From Takakia lepidozioides (taxonomy: Eukaryota; Streptophyta; Takakiopsida; Takakiales; Takakiaceae): DNA of 64,000 bases. Under the pieces are notes generated by a model. That model did no database searches. It was given only the letters and a program-made list of their open reading frames with translations, and was not told where the DNA came from. A program made the translations under genes and the position numbers. Numbering within the stretch: the first letter of the stretch is position 1; each line of letters begins with the position of its first letter. The DNA is taken from positions 47,072,042-47,136,041 of the forward strand of contig CM060734.1 of NCBI GenBank assembly GCA_030704615.1, in the 5' to 3' direction. This document shows, one piece after another, positions 42,850 through 55,077 of the stretch.

Positions 42850-43035
42850 GGTTGAGGTAAAGAAATTTCTGAACGACAAGTGGTTAGGGTTGTGTCTTGG
42901 CATGTGGATGCAAGCCTGCGGTGGAATTTCATACGTATTTTCTCTCTACTCTGCTGATCTCAAGCATACATTGGGCTACAATCAAGAAGTGATTGATGGC
43001 CTGGACACTTCAAAGGATATTGGTGGCAATGTGGG
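42850..43035 (+). pseudogene. nodulin-like MFS transporter N-terminal fragment
   Basis: KKFLNDKWLGLCLGMWMQAC, then GISYVFSLYSADLKHTLGYN and TSKDIGGNVG is the conserved first segment of plant nodulin-like (NFD4-type) membrane proteins. It stops where a PPR leader module begins, so only part of an exon remains. Confidence 0.7.
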
Positions 43036-43644
43036 TATAATGAAGGCACCTTCTCCAACACATTTCAGCCTGTTTTCCCTGTAATCAGAGTCGTCCTTAA
43101 ATTTTCATGTTGAATTCTGCAAGTTAGCTCGTTGGTGGATCTATGGTGGTTTTGGAGTGATTTTGACATGTTACTGCCAATTTGGCAATAGGAAAGGGTC
43201 GAAGAGCAGATAACAGTGGCGAGGAGAAGCTCTGGAATGAATGTGTTTCTGACCGCAGTCAAGGGTGGAACAATCGAGGAAAAAAGGTGAATGCCTGTTG
43301 GAACCGCAAGTCAGCATAGGAACTAGTGTGATAATTAGGGTTGCGGTGTTTGCTAGAACAAATCTAGGCTGTCACTGTCAGCTTCTAGCGGCAAGGCAAG
43401 GATGTATGCATGATTTGTGCAGAGCAGGGATAGAGTTTGGGTCCAGTTTCATCCAAGAGGGCCGGATTTCAAGCTCAAGATTACCTATGATTCCCTATGG
43501 ACGGATAGCTAAAACGTGCATGGGTAGATGGTCAACTGGGTGTTTCCTAGAACAAATCTAGGCTGCCATTGTCAGCTGCTAGCAGTGAGGCAAGGATGAA
43601 TGCATGATTTGTGCAGAGGCATGGATGGCTGAAGTAGGGATAGA
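43036..43644 (+). repeat. PPR leader modules upstream of the broken PPR copy
   Basis: GAAGGCACCTTCTCCAACAC, GAATTCTGCAAGTTAGC, TTTGGAGTGATTTTGACATG and CAAGGGTGGAACAATCGAGG. The final part (CTAGGCTGYCAYTGTCAGCT, GCAAGGATG.ATGCATGATT) occurs twice, at about 43365 and 43560, with a partial PPR start (GGGTCCAGTTTCATCCAAG at 43439) in between. Confidence 0.8.
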
Positions 43645-45845
43645 ATGTGGGTCCAGATTCATCCAAGAGGTTCAGATTTCAAGCACAAGATTACCTATAA
43701 TTCCCTGTGGATCAACAGCTACAAGAAGCCTGCATGGGTACATGGTCAACTAAAGGCAACAGCTGCAGCGGCACAGCTGATAAAATCAGGCACCTCAACC
43801 ATGACCACAGCTTCTAGTAGAGGATCAAGAGAGGGAGTCCACAATACCTCTTCTGGCACTTCTGGGCATGTGAAGATGCTTTGTGAGGCAGGCAGACTGA
43901 AAGAGGCTCTACAGACTTTAAACCAAGGAGGCATTTCAGCAGATTCAGATACGTCTGTCTGTCTCTTGCATAAGTGCATCAAGATGAAAGGCCTGGAAGC
44001 TGGAAAGCAGGTGCACACTCACATTATCCAAAGTGGATTCACGCCAAACGTTTTTCTACTCAACACCCTTGTCAACATGTATGTTAAGTGCGGGAGCATC
44101 ATGGATGCTCACCAAGTGTTCAACAAAATGCCTCAACCATCTTTGATCACGTGGAAATAATGTTGGCAGGATTTACCAAGCATGGGATGCTTGAGCAAAT
44201 GATGCACGAAGGGGTGAAGCTCCAACCACATCACGTTTGTTTGTTTTTGCAATGTGCAAGCCTGGGAGCCCTGGAAAGGGGAAAGAGGTCCATGGTGACA
44301 TCGTCAAAGCTGGAATTGTACCAGATGTCATTCTGAATCTGCCCTCATGGACATGTATGCCACATGTGGGTGCATTAAGGATGCAAAGGCAGTCTTCAAC
44401 AATATGGCTGAACAAAATGTGGTGTCGTGGAACGCGATGATTGCAGGGTATGCACAGCAGGGACGCAGGGTGGAAGCTTTGGAGACCTATGAGCAAATGA
44501 TGGGGGAAGGGGTGAAGCCCAACCACATCATGTTTGTGTGTGTTTGCAATGCATGTGCAAGCCTGGCAGCTCTAGAAAAGGGCAAAGAGGTCCATGGCAA
44601 CATCGTCAGAGCTGGAATTGTACCCAATGTCATTTTGAACAATGCCCTCGTGGACCAGGGGTGATGCCCGACAGGGTCACGTTTACGTGTGTGCTCAATG
44701 TGTTGTAGGCTAGGGGCCCTGGAAAAGGGCGAAGAGGCCCATGCTCACATCACCAAAGCTGGATTTTGGACTGATATCTTTCTGGAGACTGCCTTTGTCG
44801 AAAGGTATGCCAAATGTGGGAGCATGAAGGATGCCTGAAAGTATTTGACAAAATGGCTGAACGGGATGTGGTTTCCTGGAGCGTCATGATAGCAGGATAT
44901 GCCCAGCAGGGTTGTGGCACAGAGGCCATTTAAAATCTATGATAGAATCCAACAGGAAGGTGTGATGCCCGACAGGGTCACATATTCATTTGTGTTCTCA
45001 ATGCTTGTGCCAGCATGGTGGCCCTGGAGAAGGGCAAAGAGATCCATGCTGACATTATCAAAGCTGGAATTCCGTCATATATTAATATGGAGACTGCCCT
45101 TGTTGCAGACATGTATGCGAAATGTGGGAGTGTAAGGGAGGCCTGTCTAGTGTTCAACAATATGGCTGAGCGAGACGTGGTCTTATGGAGTGCAATGACA
45201 TGCCAATGCATATCTGCCACATGCAAGTAAGGGGCTGGCTCTTGTATGCCCTTCCTCCTTTACATGGTTCACAACCAGGTGCCATACTTTCCCTTTCTTG
45301 ACTGTTTCTCCCCTAATTCAGAGTTGGAGAAGTCATGAATTATGACGGATGTGTAAATCTTTAACAGTTAGTGCTTTCAGGTATAGCGCTGCATGTTGCA
45401 TGCTATCACCACTCTCTTGTTGAATGCCAGCTCTGGAACTTCTAGGCTGAATTTCATACCTATGTCTGTGGAAATCCCATGACTGCCTTCGGTGCTGGGT
45501 GGGAGGAACTTTGCTGTCAAGTGGATAGCCTGGCCAACAGTTGCAGAGAACTGTTGTTGACTATACATTCTGAGCTGGGAACAATATGGCTGAACGAGAT
45601 TTGGTGTCCTGGAACGCCATGCTTGCAGGATATGCACAACAGGGGTGCGGGATGGAGGCCTTGGAGACCCATGAGCAAATGATGGGGAAAGGGGGGAAGC
45701 CCGACCACATCACGTTTGTGTGCGTGTGCAAGCCTGGCAGCCCTGGAAAAGGGCAAAGAGGTGCATGGTTGCATCGCCAAAGCTGGAATTGTACCAGATG
45801 TGATTCTGAACAATGCCCTCGTGGACACGTATGTGAAATGTGGGA
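43645..45845 (+). pseudogene. broken copy of the PLS-class PPR gene
   Basis: Opens with ATG 43645 (MWVQIHPRGSDFKHK) and follows the intact gene for about 170 residues (LLHKCIKMKGLEAGKQVHTH, then GSIMDAHQVFNKMPQPSLIT) to a stop at 44158. PPR triplets continue in shifting frames to 45845 (FNNMAEQNVVSWNAMIAGYA near 44400; DMYAKCGSVREACLVFNNMA near 45110; DLVSWNAMLAGYAQQGCGME near 45590). About 45235-45570 is non-PPR sequence, perhaps an insertion. No E or DYW domain is present. Confidence 0.9.
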
Positions 45846-46040
45846 GCATTCATTCATTGATCTGTGTAGCTACTCAGACCATCCACCATTTCCTGAGAGT
45901 ACTGACCATCATGTACTGTTGAGTGCAAGATGCAAGTGTCTTGGTTCATTCATTGATCTGTGTAGCTACTCAGACCATCCACCATTTCCTGATAGTGGGG
46001 TCTACCCGGCATAGGTGGGAAGTCAGCCCACAATTGCACT
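45846..46040 (+). repeat. duplicated PPR 3' flank with a tandem 48-bp repeat
   Basis: TTCATTCATTGATCTGTGTA, then GCTACTCAGACCATCCACCA occurs at about 45848 and again at about 45945. GATAGTGGGGTCTAC and GCATAGGTGGGAAGTCAGCC then match the flank of the intact gene (10790-10960, minus strand). Confidence 0.75.
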
Positions 46041-46596
46041 TGATTGAAGGGGTGATTTTTGACTGATTCTGCTGACAGTGGATGGAAATCAGAGTGCTGT
46101 CCTAATTCTGGGTTTGGGTGGTGGAGCTTCTCCAAAGCTTGAAGATGGAAGTGAATACGAATTTTAATGAGCTTGACGAGTGGGGCAGCCCTGTGCACAA
46201 GTTTGTTCAGCATCTTAAATTTAGACATGTTTGTTTGTTTCTCGTGGTGTGGCTTTGGATGGAGCCCTTGACGAACTTGCATGGATATGTCAAAAGCTAA
46301 GCCTTAACCCACCAAGATCCTGGATGCTGGAAAGTTCATATAGTGAATGTAAGGGTATTTGGGTATGTTGTTATTGGTTGATGCGGCTTGTGAAAATTGA
46401 ACATTGAAATGCAGATCTGCCATTTTTCTTCCAGGAAAAAGCAAAACACGGGATCTCTGCATGTAACACAGTGGGAATGACCCACCCTTTTTTTGTGAAA
46501 AATTGAACGTAGTTCTCAGAATTCGTTGCTAGTAGTGCGGAGCAACGCAAAGGCCTAGTTTTAGTCATTTTTCTTTTTAGAAATCAAAAAAATGCA
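46041..46596. other. intergenic, no gene recognised
   Basis: No coding signal. A short A-rich stretch precedes the first SINE. Confidence 0.4.
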
Positions 46597-46830
46597 CATC
46601 AGCTGGTAGCTCAGCTGGTAAGTGCACAGTATGTCGCCCTGGTGGGTCGGGGTTCAAAACCCGCTGCCCTGCCTGGTGTGTGGATTGTTCGAGACCGGTT
46701 GGTCTGGTGGTGACGTTTCCCACCTGTGTGCCTAATGGCTTATCTGAAAGGTGGTTAATTTTTCCCCCTCCTCAAGGGCCTGAATTGTGAGCAGTCGCTC
46801 CCAGGTTTCCTTTAAAAAAAAAGAAAAAAG
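46597..46830 (+). mobile_element. tRNA-derived SINE, copy 1
   Basis: Pol III A box TAGCTCAGCTGG (46607-46618) and B box GGTTCAAAACC (46651-46661), then a non-tRNA body with AAGGGCCTGAATTGTGAGC and GTCGCTCCCAGG, ending in an A-rich tail at about 46812-46830. The tRNA-like head, unique body and poly-A tail define a SINE. Confidence 0.8.
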
Positions 46831-47069
46831 TCCAACAGTCAGTAGCTCAGTGGGTAAAGTACACTGAGTGCCATCCAGATGACCCTGGGGTCAAATCCTG
46901 CTACTTGACGGGTGTGGTACGCCCTTCTCCCCCCTTCCCTGCGCGGTGTCGCATCTGAAAGCCTTAGGGCGAGGTTACTGAGAGGTTATTTTCTCCTCTC
47001 TCTATCAAGGGACCTGATTTGTGAGCTGTCGCTCCCAGGTGTTTCCCATTTTCTTTCAAAAAAAAAAAA
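46831..47069 (+). mobile_element. tRNA-derived SINE, copy 2
   Basis: A box TAGCTCAGTGGG (46843-46854), B box GGTCAAATCC (46889-46898), body ending AAGGGACCTGATTTGTGAGC and GTCGCTCCCAGG, then an A11-type tail to 47069. The head differs more from copy 1 than the 3' body does. It starts where the tail of copy 1 ends. Confidence 0.8.
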
Positions 47070-47085
47070 CAAATCCTCTTATCAC

Positions 47086-47722
47086 CCAGAAATTGAATGC
47101 AGTGTTTTTTTCATTTGGTTTTTTTTTGTTTTTGGCAAATTTGGAAAATAACAGGAGTGGCTACTGAGTTTTGCAGGAAATAGCTATATTTTCTGTTCAT
47201 CCACTGAAATTTGGACAGAATCGTCCTCCTACGTACTTTCATCCATTAATATCATCCATATTAGGCGAATTCATCCAAGAATTATATTTGTTTTGGAGAA
47301 TCTTGGCGATTTCATCCATGAGAAAACAGGGAATTTACGACAGAATATTCGATTGTTTTGTGGTCGAGAAAGTGCGAAATTTCGCCAGAAATAAAAACAC
47401 TTGAATGCGGTGGAGCCTTACACTCAGAATCAGTGTTTTGCTTAAGAAATTTGGAGAACAGCACGAGTGGCTACAGAGTTTTGCAGAAAATATCGGTATA
47501 TTCTGTTCATCCATTTAAATTCATCCACCTCTGTACCATAATCCATTTATATCATCCATATTTAACGAGTTCATCCATTATTTATTTATTTATTTGGAGA
47601 AATCTGTTGATATCATCCAAAAAAAACAGGAGATTTGTGACAGAATATTCCTTTTGTTTTTTTTTATATTTTATGTTTTGAGGTCGAAATCTGGCGAAAA
47701 TTCGCCAATAAAAAAAACGCTG
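47086..47722. repeat. two tandem units of about 310 bp rich in TCATCCA
   Basis: Unit 1 is about 47097-47405 and unit 2 about 47406-47722. Shared landmarks: AAATTTGGA, GAGTGGCTAC, GAGTTTTGCAG, TCTGTTCATCCA, ATATCATCCATATT, GACAGAATATTC and ATTCGCCA (ATTTCGCC in unit 1). TCATCC occurs about ten times. Confidence 0.8.
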
Positions 47723-48272
47723 CTAGTGAGTGATGAGTGAGACAGAATCGGATGAAAAAGGAAAAAAAGAAAAGGATGAAGTTATGGATGAGTGTCTAGA
47801 TATGGATGAATGTACACGTGTAAATGGAGTGAATGATATCGTGATTATGCAATTTTGCGTTTCTGATGATGGATGTGGGAGGATGAATAAGTTGTTCTTC
47901 GTCGAGGAGATGAAAACTGTCGACGTTTTATTTGAACGCGGGTGCTTCAGAGAGGCTTCCGAGCACGGGTCGGGGGGCGGAACCCGCGAGAAGGAGAACG
48001 GGTGGGAGGGGCGGGGGAAAGGAAGGGGATTCCTCTTGCGATCTCGCGGGTCATCGCGCCCGTCCACCATCGCTGCGAGAAGGAAGCTGGAGCTGGAGGT
48101 GGGGCTGGTGAGAAAGAGTCTAGTGCGCAAAAGAGAGAGAAACCGTGGGGAGAGATGGAATATCGGGTTTTGAGCAGTTGGTAGCTTGATTTGAAGGTTC
48201 TCGGTGCGGCATGTGCTTGTGAAACAGGTTTGGGTGTGAAGGAGAACGGTGGATGCGCCAGGATCGGGAAAC
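47723..48272 (+). promoter_or_regulatory. promoter/leader region of the SUD1-like gene
   Basis: An upstream plus-strand open frame (47730-48173, 147 codons, acidic then Arg/Gly-rich) has no family features and may simply be leader sequence. The second half (47940-48180) is GC-rich. GGATGA words cluster at 47745-47895, inverse to the TCATCC words of the preceding repeat. Confidence 0.4.
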
Positions 48273-51200
48273 ATGGAGATCCATGATGGGGGGCCGCCCT
48301 CGACAGTACCTGAGGATTTTGTGCCAGAGAATTCTTCGACAGGGGAAGTGCGAGCGGCTGAAGCTGAGAAATCCAAGAGTCGGGCCGTCTCAGACGCAGA
48401 TGATGAAGAAGACGTGTGTCGAATTTGCAGGACGCCTGGGGAGGATGATTCCCCTCTCTATTATCCGTGTGCATGTAGCGGCAGCATTAAGTATGTTCAT
48501 CAGGAATGCCTTTTGCAGTGGCTAAGTCATAGCAATGCCCGGCAGTGCGAGGTACGTGTTGTACGTATTACTCATATTGTTATATAGGTGTCACTGTGCC
48601 ACGGAGGGGCAGGGATTCGTGAAACATATTCAACTTGACATAACAGATTTTGTCAATTGTGAAGCTGAAATTGATTAACTTCTGCCTCCAGGTGAGGCAG
48701 AGGGAGGGGAAGACGAGAGAGACGTTGAAATTCATGACAAAAGTTTGATTCTATGCTGTCCCAGCATGCCCAGGTCTCCTCAAAGGGGCAGTGATTCTCA
48801 TGGATATTCTCTAAGCCAGCTTTGCTGCTGTGCATGGGCTGTGTGTGGCGTCCTCTTTGACGTCTGGCCAGCAGAGGCTACAACTGCATGAATTCTGCCA
48901 GAGTGAACCCTGTAACTAAGGCCAGAGATGTTTCCATGTCAATCTACTACGTGGGTTAGCAGCCATGGGATTCCTATCTGATGGAAGAATGGTCCTAGAG
49001 CAAGAAGTACTTGCAGAGACTGAATGGCATTGCCCTTATTATGCGATGCATGGCTTTTGCTCAGTCCTTCCTTATATAACTGTCTTATGTCAGGGACTTC
49101 AGATTAGGTCTAAGACTTGAGTGTATCCATTAACGTTTTTGTTCAAGTGGAAGTGACCGAGGGCCGGATATTGCATTTGGGCAATTTAGTTTAGGTCTAA
49201 CCTCGTGGCTAGACAATCTTTACGCACAGCAGTTGGAAGCTCTTCAAAGTGGTAGTATTCCTGGTTTCCAGCTGAAGGAGTGGCTACTACTAGGGCCTTC
49301 TCATAGATGAAAAAAATAAACCTTTAATTTTGAAGCAGTTAAAGAAGTCTATGGGATTCTTGGTTCTCCTTTGCTAACCCTGCTAAGAAAGGATTAGAGA
49401 TAAGGCTGGTCTGCACATTATGGAATCCAGACCCTGCTATTCCTTGCTCAGTTTGCCTCTAGAGTATTTACCCTGCCCATATCCTGGTTTTCTGTGAGGT
49501 TCTTCTACTCGCTGTCGTGTAGGTCTGAAGGATGAGTAGTATGCATACTATCTGGGTTTCTCCACATTATGAATTTGGGAATGAGTTCCTGGATAAGGTC
49601 ATGGTTCTAAACATTGATTTATGTGTGCGTTTATATGTGTGTAGGTGTGCAAGCACCCGTTTTCTTTTTCTCCAGTTTATGCAGATAATGCGCCAGCCAT
49701 GCTCCCCTTCCAGGAGCTGGTGCTGGGCATGACAGTTAAAGCCGGGAGGGGTGCACGTTTCTTTGTTCGTCTAGCATTTGTGCTATCTGTCTGGCTTTTA
49801 TTCATCCCCTTCACGACTTTTTGGATATGGAGGTTCACTTTTGTGCGGAGCTTTGCTCAGGCTCAGCGCCTGTTCCTCAGCCGCTGTTCACCCGGTCTGC
49901 TACTCACGGATTGTTTGCATGGATTTCTGTTGTCAGCGGGAATCGTCTTCATCTTTTTGGGTGCTACTTCACTACGAGAGTATTTTCGGCATTTGCGGGA
50001 GATAGGGGGAGCACATGAAGGTGATCGTGAGGAGGAAGGGGTAGTTGTGGACCGGGGGTTGGCTGGGAGGGCAGGAAGGCGGCTAGGCCAAGTGGTGGCT
50101 GCAGGGAGGGGGGCTGCTGCAGCAGATGGACAACCAGCCCCAGTTCCAGGCATTGCAGGCAATGGTGAAGTTGCAGTAGCGCCCCATCAGGGTCTGGCAG
50201 CTGGGGCTGGTCAGTTATTTAGAAGAAATGCTGAAAATGTAGCTGCCCGGTTGGAGATGCAAGCTGCACGCCTGGAGGCCCATGTAGAACAGATGTTTGA
50301 TGCAGTTGAGGATGTGGATGGTGCTGAAGATGTGCCTTTTGATGAGCTAGTGGGAATGCAAGGTCCGGTCTTCCACCTGGTTGAGAATGCTATCACGGTA
50401 AGGGAAACCACAGTTTACTTGCACCAATAGATCACGTAGTATTGTTACCTGAGTTTGTCTTGACAGTAATGAAATTTATAGGGCTGTATGAAATATTGAT
50501 GATTGGTAGCTAAGAATAGAGTGTGCTGTTTCACAGAGATTGTCACTGTTGCAGCTCTAGTGTGACCTTTCCTGACGTTCAAGTCTCTTGAGTGCTGCAC
50601 CTACCAGGTCCCACTAATGATTGGACACAAGGTAGGATCAAGTAGTTATGAAAATGTTTGAATGCTAGACAAGATGGTCAATGCCCAAAGCCAAGGTAAG
50701 TCGATGGAGCTTCTCCTGTCAATGATGGTGAGCTCCATTTCCTACCCAATAATCTGGAAAATCCTGCAGTGTGGTGAGGGTTTTGAGGTTGCATGCAAAG
50801 TTGTGATTGGAAATCACAGGTTGGGAAAACATCTGTTGAAGTACATGGGTGGTTGGTGGCTTTCAGGTTTTGGCCAGCAATGCAATTTTCTTGGGCCTGG
50901 TGGCTTTGGTTCCATTCACACTTGGTCGTTTAGTATTGTCCATTGCATCAAGGCTGGTGGTTGTCACAGGCAGCGCAAGTGCCATAGCAGCATCAGCACT
51001 TACAAACATCACAGCTACCAGTGAGTTTGGACTGAATGCTTCCTCCCCAGCATCTAATGGCATGAACTCACATCCCAGTTCCTATTTTGCTGGAAAAGAC
51101 AGAGTGGAAAGCAACAGCAGCTTGTTTAATTTTCTGATCGGAAGTGGACTCAGTGGGTTTTCCTCTGAAGTGGATGGTCTGGCGGTGGGGAGTGCCATTG

Positions 51201-54200
51201 ATGCCACGACTGATGCAATGATAGCTGCACTAAGACTTTCTGATGCTGCAACAGTTGCCGTTGGCTATGGTGTTATCCTGCTTGCATTGAGTCTCTACCT
51301 GAGCCTCATAGCTCTTATTAGATACAGTCGGGGGGAGCCAATGACTGTTGGACGTATTCATGGGGTTGCTTCAATGGCTGAAGCTGCACCATCAGTGGCC
51401 AGGCAGATAATGGCGGGTGTGAAATACATGGCGACAATGTTAAAAGTGGCATTTCTATTAGTGATTGAGCTAGGGCTTTTCCCTCTCTTGTGCGGGTGGT
51501 GGCTGGATGTCTGCACTCTTGGGATGCTTGAGGTCACCATAGTGCAGCGAGTGGCCTTTTTACGGTCATCTCCCCTCACGAGCTCCCTGCTCCACTGGCT
51601 CCTTGGAATTGTGTATATGCTTCAAATCAGCATCTTTGTTAGCCTCCTCCGAGAGGTAGTCTTCTTCATGTTTCAACCCTAGTATGCTTTGAGCTTGGCG
51701 TTCCATTTCTCATCTGTCATGGCTTGGACTTCCTTGAATTTAGTAGCAGCAGAGTTTGTTACTCCTCGTATGTACTCTGTCTCCCTTTTCTTTCTCCCTA
51801 TCTTCCAGTACTGGTCCAGAGTGCAACTTCAAAATTTCCTTGACCTAGACATAACCGGGTTTTGTCTATCAGGCCTCATTTCTTGTCAGCCTAAAGTTTT
51901 TGTTCGGTGCTTGTACGCAGGTGCTTCGACCTGGAGTTCTGTATTTTCTACGGGACCCTGCTGATCCAAACTACAACCCATTCCGGGATCTAATTGATGA
52001 CCCTATACACAAGCATGCACGCCGTGTGCTCCTGTCGGTTGTGGTTTATGGCAGCCTCATTGTTATGCTGGTCTTCTTACCTGTTCATCTTGCCGTCTCT
52101 GTTGTTCCTCACGTGTTTCCTCTGGATATAAGGTGACTAACCCTAAACCTGTTTTAGTTGTGCACATTGTGCATTTTTTCTCTGTTTCTGAAAGGGAGGG
52201 GGTTTGTACTCTCATTTTTAGGAATATTTGCAGGTCTGGCTGTGAACTTTTCTAATTCCAGCAACTCATGCCGTTGTGTAGGGTCTCAGACCCGTTTACA
52301 GAGATACCAGCTGACATGCTTTTGTTCCACATCTGCATCCCATTTGCTGTGGAGCACTTTCGACCTCGGGCAACCATCAAAGCTGTGCTTTTCCATTGGT
52401 TTTCAACAATTGGTTGGACTTTGGGCCTTTCCAAGTTCCTCCTTCCTGGACCTGAGAATACAATTGGTTACAACCATCCTAATAACCAGAGACGAGAAAG
52501 AGGGGTGCGGGTACCAGATGAGGTACATGGCGCTATTTTGGAGGTCAACCCGGTGAGAGCAGGCGTGGTACAGAACCAGAATAGTTCTCCATCAGCAGTG
52601 AATGAAGTGGTTGGGGATAATACAGTTTATGGAGTTGAGGCAACTGATGCAGAAGAGTAAGTTTTGTCTCTGTGCTGGAATTTCACAAGTTTTATTTGTG
52701 CATTCCCCAACAAGAGATCCACACTTCAACAGAAACTTGAGCTTGGAAGTTGTTGTAGTCCATGGTGCTCATTTGGGATGTCATGAGTAGCAGGTACAAG
52801 TTTGCAGTGCGGATTGTGTTGCTTTTACTGGGGGCGTGGGTGACGCTTTTGTTGTTCAATACAACAATGTTGCTGCTGCCTGTCTCCCTTGGACGTGCTA
52901 TATTTGCCTCTTTTTCACAGCTCCCAATGACTCGTGGTGCAAAATGCAATGGTGCGTAAAAAGATGCCCCTTGAGTGCCATATGGCAATATGTTGGTCTA
53001 TTTGGGAAGGCAAATGTGTTCCTGCAAATTGGTGCCAGGATTATGTCTCAGACATCAAATGACCTTGATTTGGCAGTCAGTATTGGAAGGTAGTCAGAGT
53101 TCCACTCATTATAGAGCATTGTTTCAGTAACAAGGGTATCCAAATAATGTTTGGACTTTTGGACTGATTTTTGGCTGTTTTCCATGGAACAGATCTGTAT
53201 GCATTCAATATTGGTTGTTACGTCTTGTGGGCAACAGCTGCAGCAGTGCGATACGTGGTGGATTACTTGCAAACTCATGATGTCTGTGTACTTCTAAGGC
53301 AGGTGCTCAAGTGGTCAGCCATCATCATCAAGAGCATGGTGTTACTGACCCTTTGGGTGCGGATCGAATCACTCTGCTTTGGTGCTCTTTGTGACGTTCT
53401 CAATTCATCCTGATTTTTGGTATTTTAAAATTGTTGATTCTCTGTGGACATCTTCCGGTCGAAACAGTTTCTAGACGTCAGAACTGTTATGTCTGTAGGA
53501 GGGATCAGGGCTGGCCTCTACAGAGGGGTTAGTTCTTGGACGCCCCTGTCATGTGCTGGTGGCCTGTTCATGATAAGTAGCTGTTGCAATTTTGTTTGAA
53601 TTTGACCAATAGTCCACCTCTTTTGATGGATGCACACTTCTACCTTTGGATTTTTTTTCATTGCGAAGGTCCCTTGAAAATCTAACCTGGTCGGCCTATG
53701 GATCGTATTATCATATAACATGCCCTTTTGACAAACTGACTTCAATTCAAATTGTTGCTGTCTGGATTTGTGACAGATTGTGGTGATCCCTGTGCTGATT
53801 GGTCTTCTCTTTGAACTTCTGGTGGTTGTACCCCTGCGAGTGCCTGTGGATGAGAGCCCAGTTTTCCTGCTCTATCAGGATTGGGCATTGGGACTTGTGT
53901 TTCTGAAGATTTGGACCAGACTGGTATCCTCTTCTCCCTCTCTTTGTGGTTGCTCCATGGGGGCCTGATGTTGTGGTTGCCAGAGAAGTCTGTCACTGCC
54001 ATAATTGTCTTACTTTTAACATAAGCCTTGGTGGACCAACAGTGACCCTTGTTATATTTGTCATGGGCAGTTGGAGTGCTCAGAATCTTTTTCTCTGCAA
54101 AATTTAAGCATACACTCCTTGGGAGTGAATTGGAGTTCTGGATGATAAATTGGAGTTCTGGATGGTTTTTATCTTATACTTTAAAAGAGACCAACTGTCA

Positions 54201-55077
54201 CTGAGGCTTGGAGTGAACATGAATTTTGGCCAGGTCATGCTCGGGCAGATAATGCCACTGGTTGATGACAGCTGGCGTGTGAAGTTTGAACAAGTCCGCT
54301 CTGATGGATTTTCTCGCCTGCGTGGATGGTGGGTGTTCAGTGCAATCATTGCCCCCATTCTGACCCGTTTATTGACGTCACTCTGTGTGCCCTATGTCTT
54401 AGCGCGTGGGATATTTCCTCTCTTTGGTTATTCCCTCATCATCAATTCTGCGGTCTATCGTTTTGCCTGGTTGGGTTGCCTGCTACTTGGGCTTCTTTGG
54501 TATTGCACAAAGCGGTTACATAGGTGGTTGTTGGACCTTCACAACTCCATCCGCGATGATCGCTATTTGGTTGGCCGACGGCTGCACAACTTCGGGGACA
54601 GGAGAGCTGGTACACTGGCAAGGTTACCGAACTCACAAACGGCAGGTGGGTCTTTTCTTTTCCAGGTGGGGTGGTTCCTTGCTACATTGGTTGGAGGATT
54701 GAGACGTGTTTTCTTTCTCCTTGTGTCCATACTAGATGGATGTCAGAGAACAGTAGATTGCTTGTGTGTTGAGAACCTTGTTTTCTTATGAAGTGTCATT
54801 GAAATTGTACTTATGTTCAGGTCTAGAAGGTGAGGTAGAAGGCGCTGTCGAACACAACGGAACCTCCATGATCTCCCATTTGACTCCGCCAGGTAGTAGC
54901 AAAGCCACAGTTGACGTTGCGAGCACAGCAGAGACAAGGGACGATGCCCAAGGGGATTCTCGAGAAGCACAGCTTGCCCCTGCAATCCAAGAATGGGACA
55001 GAAAGGGAGTGACAGGCGGCGGCCCATTGCGGTTTCGCCATGTGGGGCATGCCTCGTCTAGTACTAGCAGCCTATAG
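48273..55077 (+). CDS. SUD1: SUD1/CER9-type (Doa10/MARCH6 family) membrane RING-variant E3 ubiquitin ligase
   Basis: Ten exons with consistent phases: 48273-48551, 49645-50397, 50867-51655, 51921-52132, 52282-52656, 52794-52951, 53193-53356, 53777-53923, 54234-54609, 54821-55077, giving roughly 1170 residues. RING-CH zinc ligands: C49, C52, C66, C68, H76, C79, C92 and C95 (the last from exon 2, VCKHPFSF). Many hydrophobic segments follow, plus conserved stretches such as [40 protein letters not shown] and [13 protein letters not shown]. The family sits in the ER membrane and marks ER and soluble proteins for degradation; plant members affect cuticle lipid and sterol synthesis. ATG 48273 is preferred over an upstream GTG because it is the first in-frame ATG. 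The C-terminal 80 residues are polar and look lineage-specific. Confidence 0.95.

Noticed and set aside
46597-46920. Free-standing tRNA genes
   Set aside because: A and B boxes are present, but the acceptor stem does not close and each is followed by a shared body and A tail, so they are SINE heads.
47730-48173. Separate small gene upstream of the SUD1-like ligase
   Set aside because: The frame has no family features, lies in repeat-derived and GC-rich leader sequence and ends 100 bp before the ligase ATG.
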